In this document: positions 11,082-23,112 of the stretch, in pieces | How the letters are laid out: the number at the start of each line of letters is the position of its first letter | Position numbering within the stretch: the stretch's first letter is position 1 | Origin: Diadema setosum | Lineage: Eukaryota; Echinodermata; Echinoidea; Diadematoida; Diadematidae | DNA: 64,000 bases | Reading direction: 5' to 3' | Assembly: GCA_033980235.1 (NCBI GenBank) | Contig: CM067080.1 | Span: 2,151,501-2,215,500, forward strand | Made by a program: the position numbers and the translations under genes | The notes under the pieces: model-generated | What the model was told of the DNA's origin: nothing | Seen by the model: only the letters and a program-made list of their open reading frames with translations | Databases searched by the model: none

Positions 11082-13187
11082 AAGGGGAGAGACACAGAGT
11101 GACGGGGGAGATGGGGGAGGGAGGGGAAGAGAGAGATGTAGAGCGAAGTTTATGCACTATGTGCTGGGAGTGCTTGGGCGATTGTGAGCATCGTGCGATT
11201 GTCATCTTTCGCTCGCGACGGGTGCAGTGAAGTATAGCCAATTAGCCAAATGAAATTACAGCGAGAACGTATAGATAGACCCCGCATTTGCATTCGGCTT
11301 TAATTACTTGCCTAAAATATCTTCGTACGTAATCATCTCGTCCGAATAGCCATGCCGAGGAAAGCGCGAAATAATCCGAAACAAGCCGGCACGATGCCTG
11401 TTGTGCATGTCCTTCGTTCCTGAGCGAGTCTGGTCTACTGAGCAGTAGGTAACTTTAAATCAAGAACTATAATAGAAGTAATTAAAGATAACATGATATA
11501 GCAGGGTAAAACGCAGTATAAAATACATCATATTACATAATACATCATATTACATAACAAATAGATACAATGTACTTTTTTTACCATGACATACAGGACC
11601 TAACAGTCAACCACAAAACAAACAAACAAACAAACAAACAAACGCTAAAAAAGCACACAATCATTGCTGGCGGAATGTAAAGATCAGTTATACCAGGAAG
11701 GTGTGAAGAGACCCTCCTCCCTGGTTATACCGCGGAATCTCAGTCCCTGTTCTCATGGTTCTGCTGCTTCGACTAGCCCTCATAGGGTCTCCATCGAAAG
11801 TTTGAAGGTAACCACATAGGTGAAGGTGTACAGTCGACTTGTGTAGAGTTTGGGGGAAAGGGATGAAAATAATCAAAGAGGTGTTTTAGTTTTGTTTGAG
11901 ATAGAGCCTCAGGTTTCCAACTTTTTGTGAGATAATGAGAAACCTCCTGTGAAATATGAAAGAGCATACAATTCTTAGAGGGATTCAAAATTTACTTGAT
12001 GAAAATTGGATTTGAAATGGCTGAGATATCTTTCACGCTTTTTTCCTTCTTTGTTTTGGATTTTTTTTTTTTGTCTGTAACTCGACATTCAAGGCCATAT
12101 CGGAGTCGTCAAATCAACTCTGAAAAAACTAATCAGTCCTACACTACACATCCTAAGCACTCACGTAACACAAACAGACGTACAAACAAGCACAAACACC
12201 AACAATAAACGCAAGAGGCGCCATTTCTCATGCACAAATAATGATGCTACTCTGAATCCACACACCTACGCAAAACATGTAGTTTGTAGATACTTGTATA
12301 CAATTAAACTCTAAGTTTGAAAGCAGCAACAAAACAACGTACCGAAAATAATAGACAAGATGATTAAAGAGTGCGCAATTTACACAGCTATACCGCGTTC
12401 GATGGCATGACCGCTTTTGCTTTGCATTATTTAGTGTGCTTGAAAGCAGCCGTGCACACGAGTCTCAAACGCACGTGACTGTATAACTATATAGATGTTT
12501 CTAGTCTTAATTCAGAGGGGACTAAAGCCACCGACTTTTTGGGTGCTTGATAAAAGAAAGATACTTTTTTTTGCCTTATACAAGCCAATTCAAGTAAGCA
12601 ACAAATAAAACATTCTGAATAACTACGCTGCATGGTTAGTGAAACGACGTAATCTTCTCAGCAGGTAAACACTAAAAATCAACAACAACAACAACAACAA
12701 CAACAAACAGTAAACTTTCTTTTTCTTATGATATAATTATGATGAACGTGAATGTTCCACGAAAGATTTCGGTCAATGACTGCTCCCCAAATATGTGCAG
12801 GAGTCGACAACATTATTTTCCTCATTGCCAATGAAATACAAAAATGTTTAGCTTGTCATGCTCAATTCGCGTTCGCGTTTTTATAAAGTGTAATGTGTAT
12901 AATAGTTAGAACTTACCATAAGCTGACTCTCGCATAACCATTTTGCTGAGCTTAATGAATGCCTCTTTTGCTTTGTTTTAGTTTCTCTTGGACCTTTTGA
13001 TAATAATAACGGTAAAAGAAATTCAATTGGCATATGATGCTATTCCACATTATACCAGGATGTCTGCAGAGCTACCGACAAAGAGACATAGGATAGCGGA
13101 AATCATTTCTGTATTTTACTGGCTAAACACGTGATTCGGAAAATCTTACAAGCTTAAACAGTTAATCCTCTTTTCTTTTCTTTTTTA
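10339..13187. other. No gene recognised; microsatellites and a half foldback
   Basis: It contains a (GA)n at about 10969-10988, a (TG)n at 11027-11078, an (AAAC)n at about 11617-11642 and an (AAC)n at about 12680-12707. At about 11885-12035 lies one arm of a family B foldback ('gaaacctcctgtgaaatatgaaag', 'tacttgatgaaaattgg'). The open frames over the CA/TG and CT tracts are repeat artefacts. No exon was recognised. Confidence 0.5.
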
Positions 13188-14535
13188 TGCCTCCGCCACG
13201 AAGTGGTGCCGGAGGCATTATGTTTTCGGGTTGTCCGTCCGTCCGTCTGTCCGTACGTACGTCCGTACGTACGTCCGTGCGTACGTCCGTCCGCATTCGT
13301 TTACGCGATAACTTGAGTAATATTGACTGGAATTTTACCAAACTTGGTCCAAGTATAAAGTAGGATGGGGCAATTAATTATGACTAGATTTTGGGTGAAA
13401 TCGGCCAAAGGTCAAAGGTCAAGGTCAAATCATTAAATTGTATCTGTTTACGCGATAACTCAAGACTGGATTTAGCAAATTTCACCAAAATTTGTCTGAC
13501 AGTGATGTATGATGGCACAATTACTTGATTACTTTTTGAGTGAAATTGGACAGAGGTCAAAGGTCAAAGATCACGGTCAAATCCTAAAATTTATCTGTTT
13601 ACGTGATAACTCAAAACTGGATGAAGCAGCTTTCACCAAACTTGGTCCAAGGATGATGTATGATGGGGTAATTAGTTGAGTAGATTTTAGTGACATTGGC
13701 AAGAGGTCAAAGGTCATAAGGTCAAGGTCAAATGCTAAAAACGTTGCTATTTCCCCCATATCAATGCAATGCCCGAAGGTATTATCTTGAAACTTAGTGT
13801 AGACATGTACTACTGCATAAAGATTCTTCAGAGAGAGTTTCATGTCATAAGGTCAAATGTCAAAAGGTCAAAGGTTAGGTGAATATGTTACCATTCACTT
13901 TTCTTGCAAATGGTTCAATGTATCTTCATGGAACTTGGTAGCTGTACATACACATGTACTGACTGGCAGGGATTTTCATGGGAATGTAGGGGTCATGGGT
14001 CACTAGTCAGGGGGTCAAAGGTCAAGGTGAACTCCTCGAAATTTTACTATTTCCCTCAAATACTAGTATATGCAATGCTTACATTATTATTTTTAAAACT
14101 AAAACTTGATATATACATGTATTCCCTAATGGAGATTCTCTGAGAAATTTCCAGCCAGAAGGTCAAAGGTCAAAGGTTAAGGGTCAAAGGTCAGGTTTAA
14201 ATGCAAATATATATATATTTTATACTGTAATTGCACTCTTTCTTCATTCCTTGAAAATTACTCAATGCATAAACTTATAAAAGGGTAGATCAGAAGTCAA
14301 GTAAAAATTCTCAATTCCCCAAATACAGGTACCTGCACTCTTAGACAATTATAGCAAACCTAGTTCAAAGAAAGCGAACATTCAAGATATTTCTGACAAA
14401 CCTGTCACCTAAATATTTTGTCAGTTTTGTGAAACTGTCATAACACATTGTGAAGACATTGTACCATACACCTATTGGGAGAATCATGCATTATGGCGGA
14501 GGCATCAGTCGCCATAGCGACATTTCTAGTTTTTC
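13185..14535. mobile_element. Dispersed element with 'gcctccgcc...ggaggc' ends and AGGTCA-rich interior
   Basis: It starts with a hairpin (TGCCTCCGCC ... GGTGCCGGAGGCA, about 13189-13218), followed by a (GTCC/GTAC)n run at 13232-13292, and ends 'atggcggaggcatcagtcgcc' near 14510. The interior is a set of diverged ~150 bp units, each with 'acgcgataactc', 'accaaacttggtccaag' and a 'ggtcaaaggtcaaggtcaaat' block. No protein is encoded. I recognise it only as a common repeat type of marine invertebrate genomes; its transposon class is unknown. Confidence 0.65.
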
Positions 14536-15087
14536 TCTCTCTCTTTATATAAACTTTACACCGAGATCTTCTTCACAAGCATTGCAATCTTGATGAAGTG
14601 ATAAAAACAGAAATATTCATCATGAACCATGCTTGCTATTGCTATACCGTGAACAGCTTTTCAGTACCGTTATCTGCACTACCACTAAAAAAAAGGAAGA
14701 AAAATATTACTTTGCGGACATATCTATTCATGATTTCCTTTTTATGTGCTCTTCATATATGATTGATTGTCAATTTTCTATTACTCATAATGATATCCTT
14801 CATTATGTTTGATTGATTGTACTATTATGCATATGTATATGTACATATTTGAAAAAACAATACAATTGTGTTTTCTTCATTGTACTAATTTTCACATGAA
14901 TGTTGTCAATTTACGCTTTTGCAATTATTACAAATATGTTCTGCATATACATTGTATATAATTTCTCTGTTTGGAATGAAAATAAATTTGAACCTTTAAT
15001 CTTGAATTATGATTTTTATAATAATGTAGTAAATTATGTTTTATTGTTATCACTGAATATTCTATCTGTTACGATTGCTTCTTGCAG
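14536..15087 (+). other. End of the intron before the first recognised WD40 exon
   Basis: AT-rich intron sequence ending in a pyrimidine-rich tract and CAG at 15085-15087. No upstream exon of the WD40 gene was recognised between here and position 1. Confidence 0.6.
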
Positions 15088-15223
15088 GTCATAAACAAGC
15101 TGATGTACACGGGTAGTGCTGACCAGACAGTTCGTTGCTGGGTAACGGAGTTCGGTGATCTCACTCGCACCTACCAAGGCCATAAACATACAGTACAAGC
15201 AGTGAAGTTCAGAGATGGTCTAG
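15088..15223 (+). CDS. wdr86-like: WDR86-like WD40 protein, internal exon 1 of the 3 recognised
   Basis: This exon encodes 45 residues of a WD40 beta-propeller, opening VINKLMYTGSADQTVRCW and ending GHKHTVQAVKFRDGL plus one base of the next codon. GSADQTVRCW is the end of one blade; the GH dipeptide with following V-x-x-V-K-F opens the next. From memory of the family, order and spacing match vertebrate WDR86 (its GSAD-T-V-C-W and RTF-H segments). The acceptor is 'cttcttgcag' at 15078-15087 and the donor AG|GTAAGAT at 15224; the exon leaves phase 1, matching the next exon. WD40 propellers are protein-binding scaffolds; the partner of WDR86 is not known to me. The gene continues upstream of this exon, so the N-terminus is missing. 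Confidence 0.85.
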
Positions 15224-15254
15224 GTAAGATTTCTCCTACAATAATATATATAGA

Positions 15255-15949
15255 TGTGACCCTGCACCACAAAACCAACAAAAAGTCGCCAGATATGGAT
15301 TTTCAGTTAAGGGCAGATTCTGAAAGAGCAGACTCTAAGCTTTAAAATGATGTATAACTCAATTCAAATGGACTCCCCTAACCTACCTAAATACTGGAAA
15401 GAAAGCACACTCTGGAAAAGTGTGAACTGAGGAAAGAGGCTCTGAAGTACACGGTCTATTCAAGCGCTTAATCTTTACCAAGCCGTGCTACCTGTGCCAT
15501 AAGATGTAAGAAGGACAAAACACAGGATGAAAACAACCGGAGCAACAACAATGAAGGGATTATCAGATTAAGCTGAAATTAAGCATGTTCTATTAGCACA
15601 TTCTACCCATGATTGCTAACTTTCAAAGCAGTAGCGTCATCCTTTCAAAAGTTATTGGACATGAAATTGAAGAGTGTGCAAAGGATTTCAAGACATGAAA
15701 ACCGGCCTCTAAGTCATACCTGATCATAATACTCTTTCCCCCCATAAAGGATTGTAGACAAACTGCTAAAAACACACTTTCCCATTCATGTTAAAATACC
15801 AAGCTGAAGAATAATGTAGAAGGATAGCTCTTTCAGAAAATATGAAAAACTCAAGATTGACTTCGTTGAACCATTTCACCTTTTTTGAGTCCTCACTTAA
15901 AATCAAGGGGTGCGACCTTTTTTTTTTTTTTTTGTGGTGCACGGTCACG
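15255..15949 (+). mobile_element. TGTGACC-ended miniature transposon, family F copy 2 (intronic)
   Basis: It has the same sequence order as the copy at 5331-6024, beginning TGTGACCCTGCACCACAAAA only 31 bp after the WD40 exon donor and ending GTGGTGCACGGTCAC. A poly-T run at about 15919-15933 replaces part of the right terminal repeat. It forms one arm of a large inverted repeat with copy 3. Confidence 0.8.
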
Positions 15950-15989
<40 letters not shown>

Positions 15990-15993
15990 ATAT

Positions 15994-16057
<64 letters not shown>

Positions 16058-16072
16058 ATATATACATATATA
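15950..16072. repeat. (CA)n-(TA)n microsatellite between two inverted elements
   Basis: CA dinucleotides at about 15949-15968, followed by long TA tracts to about 16072. It forms the spacer of the inverted pair; open frames of alternating Ile and Tyr on both strands here are artefacts. Confidence 0.95.
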
Positions 16073-16755
16073 TGTCACCGTGCACCTCAAAACGAACATA
16101 AAGTCGCAAACACTGATTTTGCGTGAGGACTGAAAATAAGTGAAATGGGTCAACCTAGCCGAAGTTGACTTTTTCATATTTTCTGAAAGAGCGGGTCTTC
16201 TTTTACGTTATGCTAAAATTTGGTATCATAAAACGGGCAGGAAAGTGTGATTTTTAGCAGTTTATCTCTAACATTTTTGGTTGAATAGTGTGATTAGGTG
16301 TGTCTTTAGAATCCCTTTTTCATTTCTGAAAAAACCTTGTCCACACTCTCCACTTTCAACTCTAATAACTTTTGAAAGGATAGTGCTACTGCTTTGAAAG
16401 TTAGCATTAATTATGGACAGAATGTGTTAATGAGGCATGCTCAATTTCAGTTTAATCTGATATTGTTGTTACTCTGGTGAGTTACTTCCTGTTTTTTGTC
16501 CCATTCATCGCACAGCCAGCACGGTTTGGTAAAGATCAAGCGCTTGAATAGACACTATACTTCAGAGCCTCTTTTCTCAGTTCACAATTTTCCTGAGTTT
16601 GTGCTTTCTTTCGAATATTTAGATAGGTTAGGAGAGTCTATTTGATTTGAGTTATACATCATTTTAGAGCTTAAAGTCTGCTCTTTCAGAATACGGTCTT
16701 AACGAAAAAAATCATGTCTGGCGACTTTTTGTTTGTTTTGAGGTGCATGGTCACA
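16073..16755 (-). mobile_element. TGTGACC-ended miniature transposon, family F copy 3, inverted
   Basis: A full-length copy in the opposite orientation to copy 2: it opens TGTCACCGTGCACCTCAAAA and closes 'gttttgaggtgcatggtcaca'. Body motifs such as 'gaaagagcgggtcttctttta' and 'cacagccagcacggttt' match the inverse of copy 1 closely. It is still within the intron between the exons ending 15223 and starting 17639. Confidence 0.8.
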
Positions 16756-16770
16756 TATATTATACATATA

Positions 16771-16899
16771 TATGAAGAAATAAAGTGGTAATGATTTTTT
16801 TTTTTTTGCCAATAAAGAATGAGTTTATTCGACTGGAATATTCAGCGGCCTCCGCCTAATTCTTCAGGAGTCTTGACATTACCAGTTTATTTCTTCATT
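16771..16899. mobile_element. Small (~130 bp) inverted-repeat element
   Basis: TGAAGAAATAAAGTGGTAATG at the left is mirrored by CATTACCAGTTTATTTCTTCA at the right, 21 bp arms with one mismatch. It is non-coding and intronic. The class is unknown and the target duplication is not clear. Confidence 0.7.
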
Positions 16900-17266
16900 T
16901 TTTCGTGTAGCCAATACGTGAATTCTCAACATATATAGTATTACCTATTTCATTTACCTCCATCTAATGGAATTTTGACATTCGAATCTTCGATTGAATC
17001 TTTTTTATTTCTTCCCTGTGCAATGTAAAGTTGAAGTCTAATTCCACAAATTCAATAAATATATGCAAAGGCGATCACTCAGTGAAAATAAACACATATG
17101 CACATTAACAATTTTATAACTAAGTTGGATTGGAGAAACTGGTAGAGATTGACATGGAAGTTGATATATTTGGTGAAGGAACACAGCGGTTGGCCATTGA
17201 CTTTTTGAGGCAGATTTAATATTGATAGGTTTATGCATACAATTATGTGCACGCATTGGGGCAGGC

Positions 17267-17306
<40 letters not shown>

Positions 17307-17638
17307 GGCCAATACAGCATGACAAACTATCGTCCGTAATGAAATTGAAAAAAAATATGATTGTACCACATTATTATGTTTGCAACTTTTACAGCCTTTC
17401 AGATGTTTGTTGGTGCTTTTGAAGTGTTCCTATTATTTCGAGATATAAATGAAAGCACCAACAATTTCATCATAATGTTCGACAATTTGATATATTATCA
17501 TTTGAAGGAGAAAAAAAAAACATCTATTTTTTTTCTTTGTTTCACAGTATTATGCAATTTTACTCACAGCTTATGAGCAACAACAGGTGTCATTTTCTTA
17601 ACGTTTTGTATGCAATCTTTGGAATGCTCCTCCTACAG
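16900..17638 (+). other. Intron remainder
   Basis: AT-rich intron with a T homopolymer at about 17272-17301. The acceptor for the next exon is the pyrimidine-rich 'cctcctacag' ending at 17638. Confidence 0.6.
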
Positions 17639-17742
17639 TTTACACAGCATGTGGTGATGGCCTGGCGAGAGTATACGATGCTAAATCGGGAGCGCTCAAG
17701 AGAACATTCAAAGGACACGAAGGAGCCGTCTATTCCATTTTG
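17639..17742 (+). CDS. wdr86-like: WDR86-like WD40 protein, internal exon 2 of the 3 recognised
   Basis: This exon encodes the end of one WD40 blade and the start of the last: (V)YTACGDGLARVYDAKSG, then ALKRTFKGHEGAVYSIL. The blade-closing D-x-x-A-R-V-Y-D, the turn K-S-G and the next GH dipeptide are all in place. The first two bases complete the codon opened by the previous exon, and the exon ends on a codon boundary at TTG|GTAACT (17743). In the family the matching region reads G-D-A-x-A-R-x-F-D-A-x-S-G, close to what is seen. The downstream intron is 5.4 kb, long and full of repeats. Confidence 0.85.
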
Positions 17743-19997
17743 GTAACTACACCATTTCCTCTCTTTTTTTTTTGGGGGGGGGGGGTTATCAGAAATAGTT
17801 GTTTTTATGATTTCCTTTTAAATCCATATTTTATGTCTAAGAGGGCAAAAAACCGACTAGCAATGAAATATTTTCAGACACACACAACTAAATGTTTATC
17901 GATTTGTATTTGTTTTATATATAATATGTATGATATATGAAATAGGTATGTATATATTCATATATATACATACATTTGTATGTATATATTATATATATAT
18001 ATATAATTATAATATATACATATATATATATATATATATAATTATAATATATATATATATATATATGTGTATATGTATGAATTGTATATGCATATGTATT
18101 TATGGACATACCATATACATGTATGCCATATACATACTTATATATAAACACATTCGTTTACCCACTTAAATCTTGTAGATTCCAAAATACATGTGTGGAC
18201 AGTGAACATTTATCAGAATTCTCTTTTTATGCTCGTTTTTATAGCAATGCTGTTTTGGTTAAAGGATCACAACACATTGTAATCAGTGGTAACGGAGCAG
18301 AATGTACATAAATTAACCAAATATTTAGGTGCTTTCAAATCACCATCCACTATAATGAAGCTGATCATCGCTAACGTGATTGATACTCTTTCACACATTA
18401 TCCCACGACTATATCTGCCAACCAACTTGGGTTGGATGTGGTACGGAATATTAAAGCATTGAGTGAGACATACCATATCGGCGCTGTTGCACTTTAATTC
18501 GTGTGTTTGCTTCAACCATGGATGAGATCAGCGGTAGACGAACAATGTGGATAGAGGCCATGTGTTGGGAAGAGATCTGTAATAAATGCAAGTTATGTTA
18601 ACTGCGGTTACCACAGCGACAAGTAAACTATTCAGAACTGATTAGCCGACGCTTCTACACTGCCATATTGTGTAATTCGGTTGTATTTGTTTGTTTTTAG
18701 GCAACGTATAACATCATAGACTATTAAGTGCGTGTGCGATACATTAGCGCCGGTCTTTGTGTCTTTGTGTACATGTATACCAATAAGAAATCTCGTGAAA
18801 GGTACTGTAAGACAATTAAAACACAACCAAATGCTGCACATTACGGTGTTTCATTCCAATAATTGCAAAAAAAAAAAGAAGAAGAAAAACAAAAAAGAAG
18901 AAAAGACAGCAAGTCTGAATGCCCCAGCAAAGAGATCAATAGAAAAGTGCTGGAACTGCTTTGTTTTTGTTGTTATTGTTGTTGTCGAATGTATAACTGC
19001 ATTTCTGACGTTATGAGAGAATAGAAAGTCACGTCAATTGAAAGAAAGTATTAACAAGTATATTTATTATGAAGTATAAAGAATTTGAATGCAAAAACAG
19101 CGTTTCTTTTTTTTAAGTTAGTTCAGCATGGAATAGAGAAAGATTTTTTTTTTTTATACAATGAGCTGCACCTCTTTCTTTAAAAAGACATTTTTAAGAC
19201 ATCATTTAAATCATACTAATTTTGATTATTTGTCTTTCCGCAGATAACATCTAAAATATTCGAAATTGATATCAAAAGATATATCTGTTTATGCATTTAA
19301 ACTCTTCATATACGTGCATTCATACATATTTGTGCAAGGCACGATGAGAGTACCGGAGACAAATCAATGATGATTTCTTCTTTTTCTACACCATCACGTC
19401 GTCCCCTACATTATCAAGTACAAGGGTTGTCTCAGGTTTTATGGCAATGTAGCTATTGAAAAGAGATTTAGTTGCAAGTCACCTTCGTAGCATGGAAATT
19501 AATCGGGCTTAATTTGCTGGCTTCATTACAAAGGACGCGATATGAAAGTACGTCAACCTTCCACTACTACCGGTCGTTCATATGATTATGGCTAAATATA
19601 GCTCAACATCTCATTTTAGTGTTTCTTTTTCTCCCTCAGTCTGCATGTCTATTGCAGTCAAGACTATTTTCGTTGTTTTGAAGCGTAATGATGTTTATGA
19701 CATTGATGGGTGGCCTTTCTCTTTTAGCCCTGTCTATCAAAAATCAACATACATAATGTAAATGATCATATATACAAACGAGGACATTCGATTCCTCTCT
19801 CTCTCGTATTCTTATACCATACATTTACGTTGAGCTTTTCGGCGGAGGCAACATCTCGTAAGATTGAGACCGTGAGGCACGAGCGAAGACGACAATTAGG
19901 CAGGGCAATAAATGACAAATTTCTTTATGTCTCATGATTCTACAATAAATAAAATATAAGAACAAACCGTAGTTCTTCTGAACAGTGGACATATCAA
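17743..19997 (+). other. Intron, AT microsatellites
   Basis: Contains a poly-G/T pair at about 17765-17785 and long TA/TATG arrays at about 17945-18160, which give artefactual Ile/Tyr-rich frames on both strands. Poly-A with AAG repeats lies at about 18868-18905. No additional exon is required between 17742 and 23113 because the WD40 alignment joins without a gap. Confidence 0.6.
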
Positions 19998-20250
19998 GTT
20001 CAAGTTTCAAGTTTATTTAACCAATTCATTAAACATTTGACATTTTACAAAAGGATACAGCATTAAGAATAATGAATGGTTTGGGACCCCAAAAGAAGCA
20101 GAGCTTGTAAAAAAGGGGTCCCAGATAAACATATAAAACAAAGCAAAACATACTAAAGTTTTAAACATATTAACAAGGAGTATAATAGTAACATATTTAC
20201 ATAGGACAGATGCAACACAAGCAACACACACACGCGCACACACACACATT
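19998..20250 (-). mobile_element. 3' end of a CR1-like LINE (reverse strand)
   Basis: On the reverse strand the sequence 'ggtccc...aagctctgcttcttttggggtccc' can fold into a stem-loop and is followed by AATAAACTTGAAACTTGAACTTG, a short tandem tail at 19998-20018. The same arrangement, a GGGACC stem-loop then a pentamer or hexamer tail, recurs at 56497-56876. The 5' limit is approximate; a (CA)n follows at about 20225-20250. Confidence 0.55.
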
Positions 20251-20394
20251 CAATCACACAAACACGTGTCACAAAAACGCTCATGCACATACATATAATT
20301 CACATGAAATATAGACACACTCGCACACGTACGCACAAAGACGTACGCGTAATAGAGGAATCCATGCAAACGCCTGTTCGCAAACAAACACATA

Positions 20395-21411
20395 AGAGGA
20401 ATACATGTAAGAATTTAGAAATTTAGAAATTGCAAGACCGCGTACAAATTTTAAAAAGCGGAGTTTATCAAGTAGAGGAGTTATAAAATGGAATCAACTT
20501 CCTGAACATATTAAAAATAAGACATTTGCTGTATTTAAAGGGAACCAAAACCCAAAGAGCAATGTGGATTGAGTGAAAGCAGCAATATTAGTAGAACACA
20601 TCAGTGAAAGTTTGAGGAAAATTGAACAATCAATGCAAAAGTTATGAATTTTTAAAGTTTTGGTGTTGGAACCGCTGGATGATGAGACTGCTAGAGGTTA
20701 TGACGTATGAGTGCACAACAATATAAAGAAAATTCCACAAAAATTCACTTTTCCAGCATTATTGAATGAGCACTTGACTAACCGCTTTTAGAAAGCAGGG
20801 GGGGGGGATCCTTAACATATGTCAGTATCAAGTTGATGGAATGTGTAATTTTCATGAAAAAAAAAAGAATTTTTGTGGAATTCCCTTTATATTTTCTTCA
20901 TTTGGTTGTCCACTCATACGTCATAACCTCTAGTAGTCTCCTCATCCAGCGGTTCCAACACCAAAACTTTAAAAATTCATAACTTTTGCATCGATTGTCC
21001 AATTTTCCTCAAACTTTCACTAATGTGTTATACTAATAGTGCTGCTTTCACTCAATCCACATTGCTATTTACATTTTGGTTCCCTTTAAGGGTTGTTGTT
21101 TAAGTGTAAGGGTGAAATATAGTTAATTATGAAACATACTTGATGGATAAAGATATATATTATGTGAATATTCAGTACTATGTTATGAATGGACGGGGGA
21201 TAGGAGAGGGTAAACGTTTGGCGATTTTTTTTTTTGTTATTTCAATCAACGTATTGTATTTTTGTTTTGTTTGTTTGACATGTTTGTTATTGTACAATGT
21301 ATTATGATGTATATGTGATTTTATCGGGTACGGACCAGCTGAAGAACAGCCATTAGCTGAAGCAGGTTCCGTGAAAAATTAAAATAAACTGAACTGAACT
21401 GAACTGAAGTG
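20395..21411 (+). mobile_element. CR1-like LINE 3' fragment, interrupted by a foldback element
   Basis: The forward strand encodes a LINE ORF2 C-terminus: RNLEIARPRTNFKKRSL, then GVIKWNQLPEHIKNKTFAVF. The frame stops at 20538, where a TTAA foldback is inserted, and resumes beyond 21086 with a stop soon after. The 3' untranslated part has 'cggaccagctgaagaacag...gctgaagcaggttccg' (21331-21374), a potential stem-loop, and a (TGAAC)n tail at 21391-21411. It lies in the WD40 gene intron. The start is approximate. Confidence 0.75.
20539..21085. mobile_element. TTAA-flanked foldback element, family C copy 2
   Basis: A 547 bp palindromic element, AGGGAACCAAAACCC to TTTTGGTTCCCT, with perfect TTAA duplication (20535-20538 and 21086-21089). 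The host LINE reads GTATTTAAGGG across the empty site. Both arms contain 'aacaccaaaactttaaaaatt' in opposite orientation. This is the cleanest copy of family C. Confidence 0.85.
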
Positions 21412-21492
21412 AGGACGCCGGGTGCACTGTTGAGATACAAATCTTCGTCTTACACATACATTCTCAACTTGCAGTATTGATATAAGCCTAAT

Positions 21493-21528
<36 letters not shown>

Positions 21529-21897
21529 ACATACACACGCCAGCATCTGTGCATCTTTTTTTTTTTTTTGTACATTCAGCATAATTCCTCATTTTCTGAG
21601 AAAAAATGCCTTTCAGGTTATTAACGTGGGCTTATATCGAACAAAATGTGTATTTCTTGTCTCAGTCGTGGGTGCCATCAAAGCGAAAACCTATATCAGT
21701 TTTGTTGTTGTTGTTTTTTTTTTGGGGGGGGGATTGCTCGTGAAATATGAAATATGATATCGAGTCAACTTTCTTCGTTTTCATTATTACTACTTTAAAT
21801 TGAATGACAAATAAAATAGTGCATGACTGCGATGATATAAAAAAGCCATTTTGAACGCATCGGTATAATCAGATTTGGAACTGCCTCCCCTACCCCC

Positions 21898-21936
<39 letters not shown>

Positions 21937-23112
21937 TTTGCTCTATGACAAACACATACATACACACTCGCTCACACACTATAACACACAATTCTGCATA
22001 ATTATATTCTTCATGCTTGTATCATCCCCTTCACTAATAATGGCTGACTTTTACAGAAAAATTATGGCCTTCCTTCTATATGCGCTGGATATGTTGTCAT
22101 TAGTTATGCTTACCCTTCACTACCGCCTGCCCTGCGCGTCTATTGACTCAGCCGTCTGCGCACTGGATCAATGTAGCCCAATCCATTTTTTTTTTCGTTA
22201 TTGAAATGTCAGGCTATTGTTCGTGTGAAATGGATGGCTATGCATTTGTTTAGTACATCACACGGGTGTCCTGCCAATTGTGCTCCGTCCCAGCATTATC
22301 ATTATAATTTTATATTTTTCTTCACTCTATCATCGATGTCATTGCTATTATTTGCGATTCTCATTTAGAATGAATAGGATACAATACACGAAATAAATGA
22401 GTAGTACTTGCTGTCTGAGCGTTATTGACTGCAGTCAGTGTTCATGACCGTGAATGATAAGCGAACCTAGCAACCGCCATTATGCAAGCATACAAGTAAA
22501 ACAGTCGTTTCGTGGTTTTAAGCGCCATGACATTGTGCCTTTTATAGTTTGTGCGGTTAAAGCGCTTTCTGCTTGCATGATCAGAAGGGTGCTCCACCCG
22601 TTTGGGAAGTGGCACGTTGACAATGTCACATTGACAGTCACCCTCTTGAACCGATCACCAGGAGAATGGTAGATGGTAATGAACAGTCTGTGCACTTCGC
22701 CATAATAATCATCATTGAAGGGGCCGCGGAACCACTGGGTCAGGGGGGCCGGGGGGGGGGGGGCTGCAGCTCCCCAAACCCCATTCACTTGGCTCTTAAA
22801 AAAGCAAATCGAAACGAAACAAAACAATGACAACGAAACCCATCACTTTCCAAGGGTTCCAGGGTGGAGAAGGGGATCGGCGGGGAAGGAGTACCATTCA
22901 TCTTGACCTAATTACAAACACTATCCTTTAAACAACCCCCTTCCACCAGACCGCCCCCGCCCCATCCCACACACACACAATGAAAAACGTTCTGCGGCCC
23001 CTGTATAACATCACACAAAACGACATTATCGTTACATGTCTTACAGCTGTCTATTACTATTATCATTCCATCTTTAATCATTTCTGTATTTCTCTGTGTT
23101 TTGAATCCTCAG
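21412..23112 (+). other. Intron end; microsatellites
   Basis: (CA)n tracts at about 21497-21527 and 21899-21933, a T-then-G homopolymer pair near 21715-21732, and a G-rich run at 22743-22763. The intron ends at 'tttgaatcctcag' (AG at 23111-23112). No other coding sequence is supported. Confidence 0.55.

Noticed and set aside
1..15087. Upstream exons of the WD40 gene
   Set aside because: Searched by eye for the preceding WD40 blades (GH...W-D patterns next to splice sites); none was convincing, so none is annotated.
15766..16177. Ile/Tyr and Thr/His-rich frames on both strands
   Set aside because: Products of the (CA)n(TA)n tract; the same reasoning was applied to frames at 17915-18169 and 61083-61310.
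22480..22833. Reverse frame of 117 codons in the WD40 intron
   Set aside because: It includes a poly-C-derived proline run and has no recognisable domain; an antisense gene here is unsupported.
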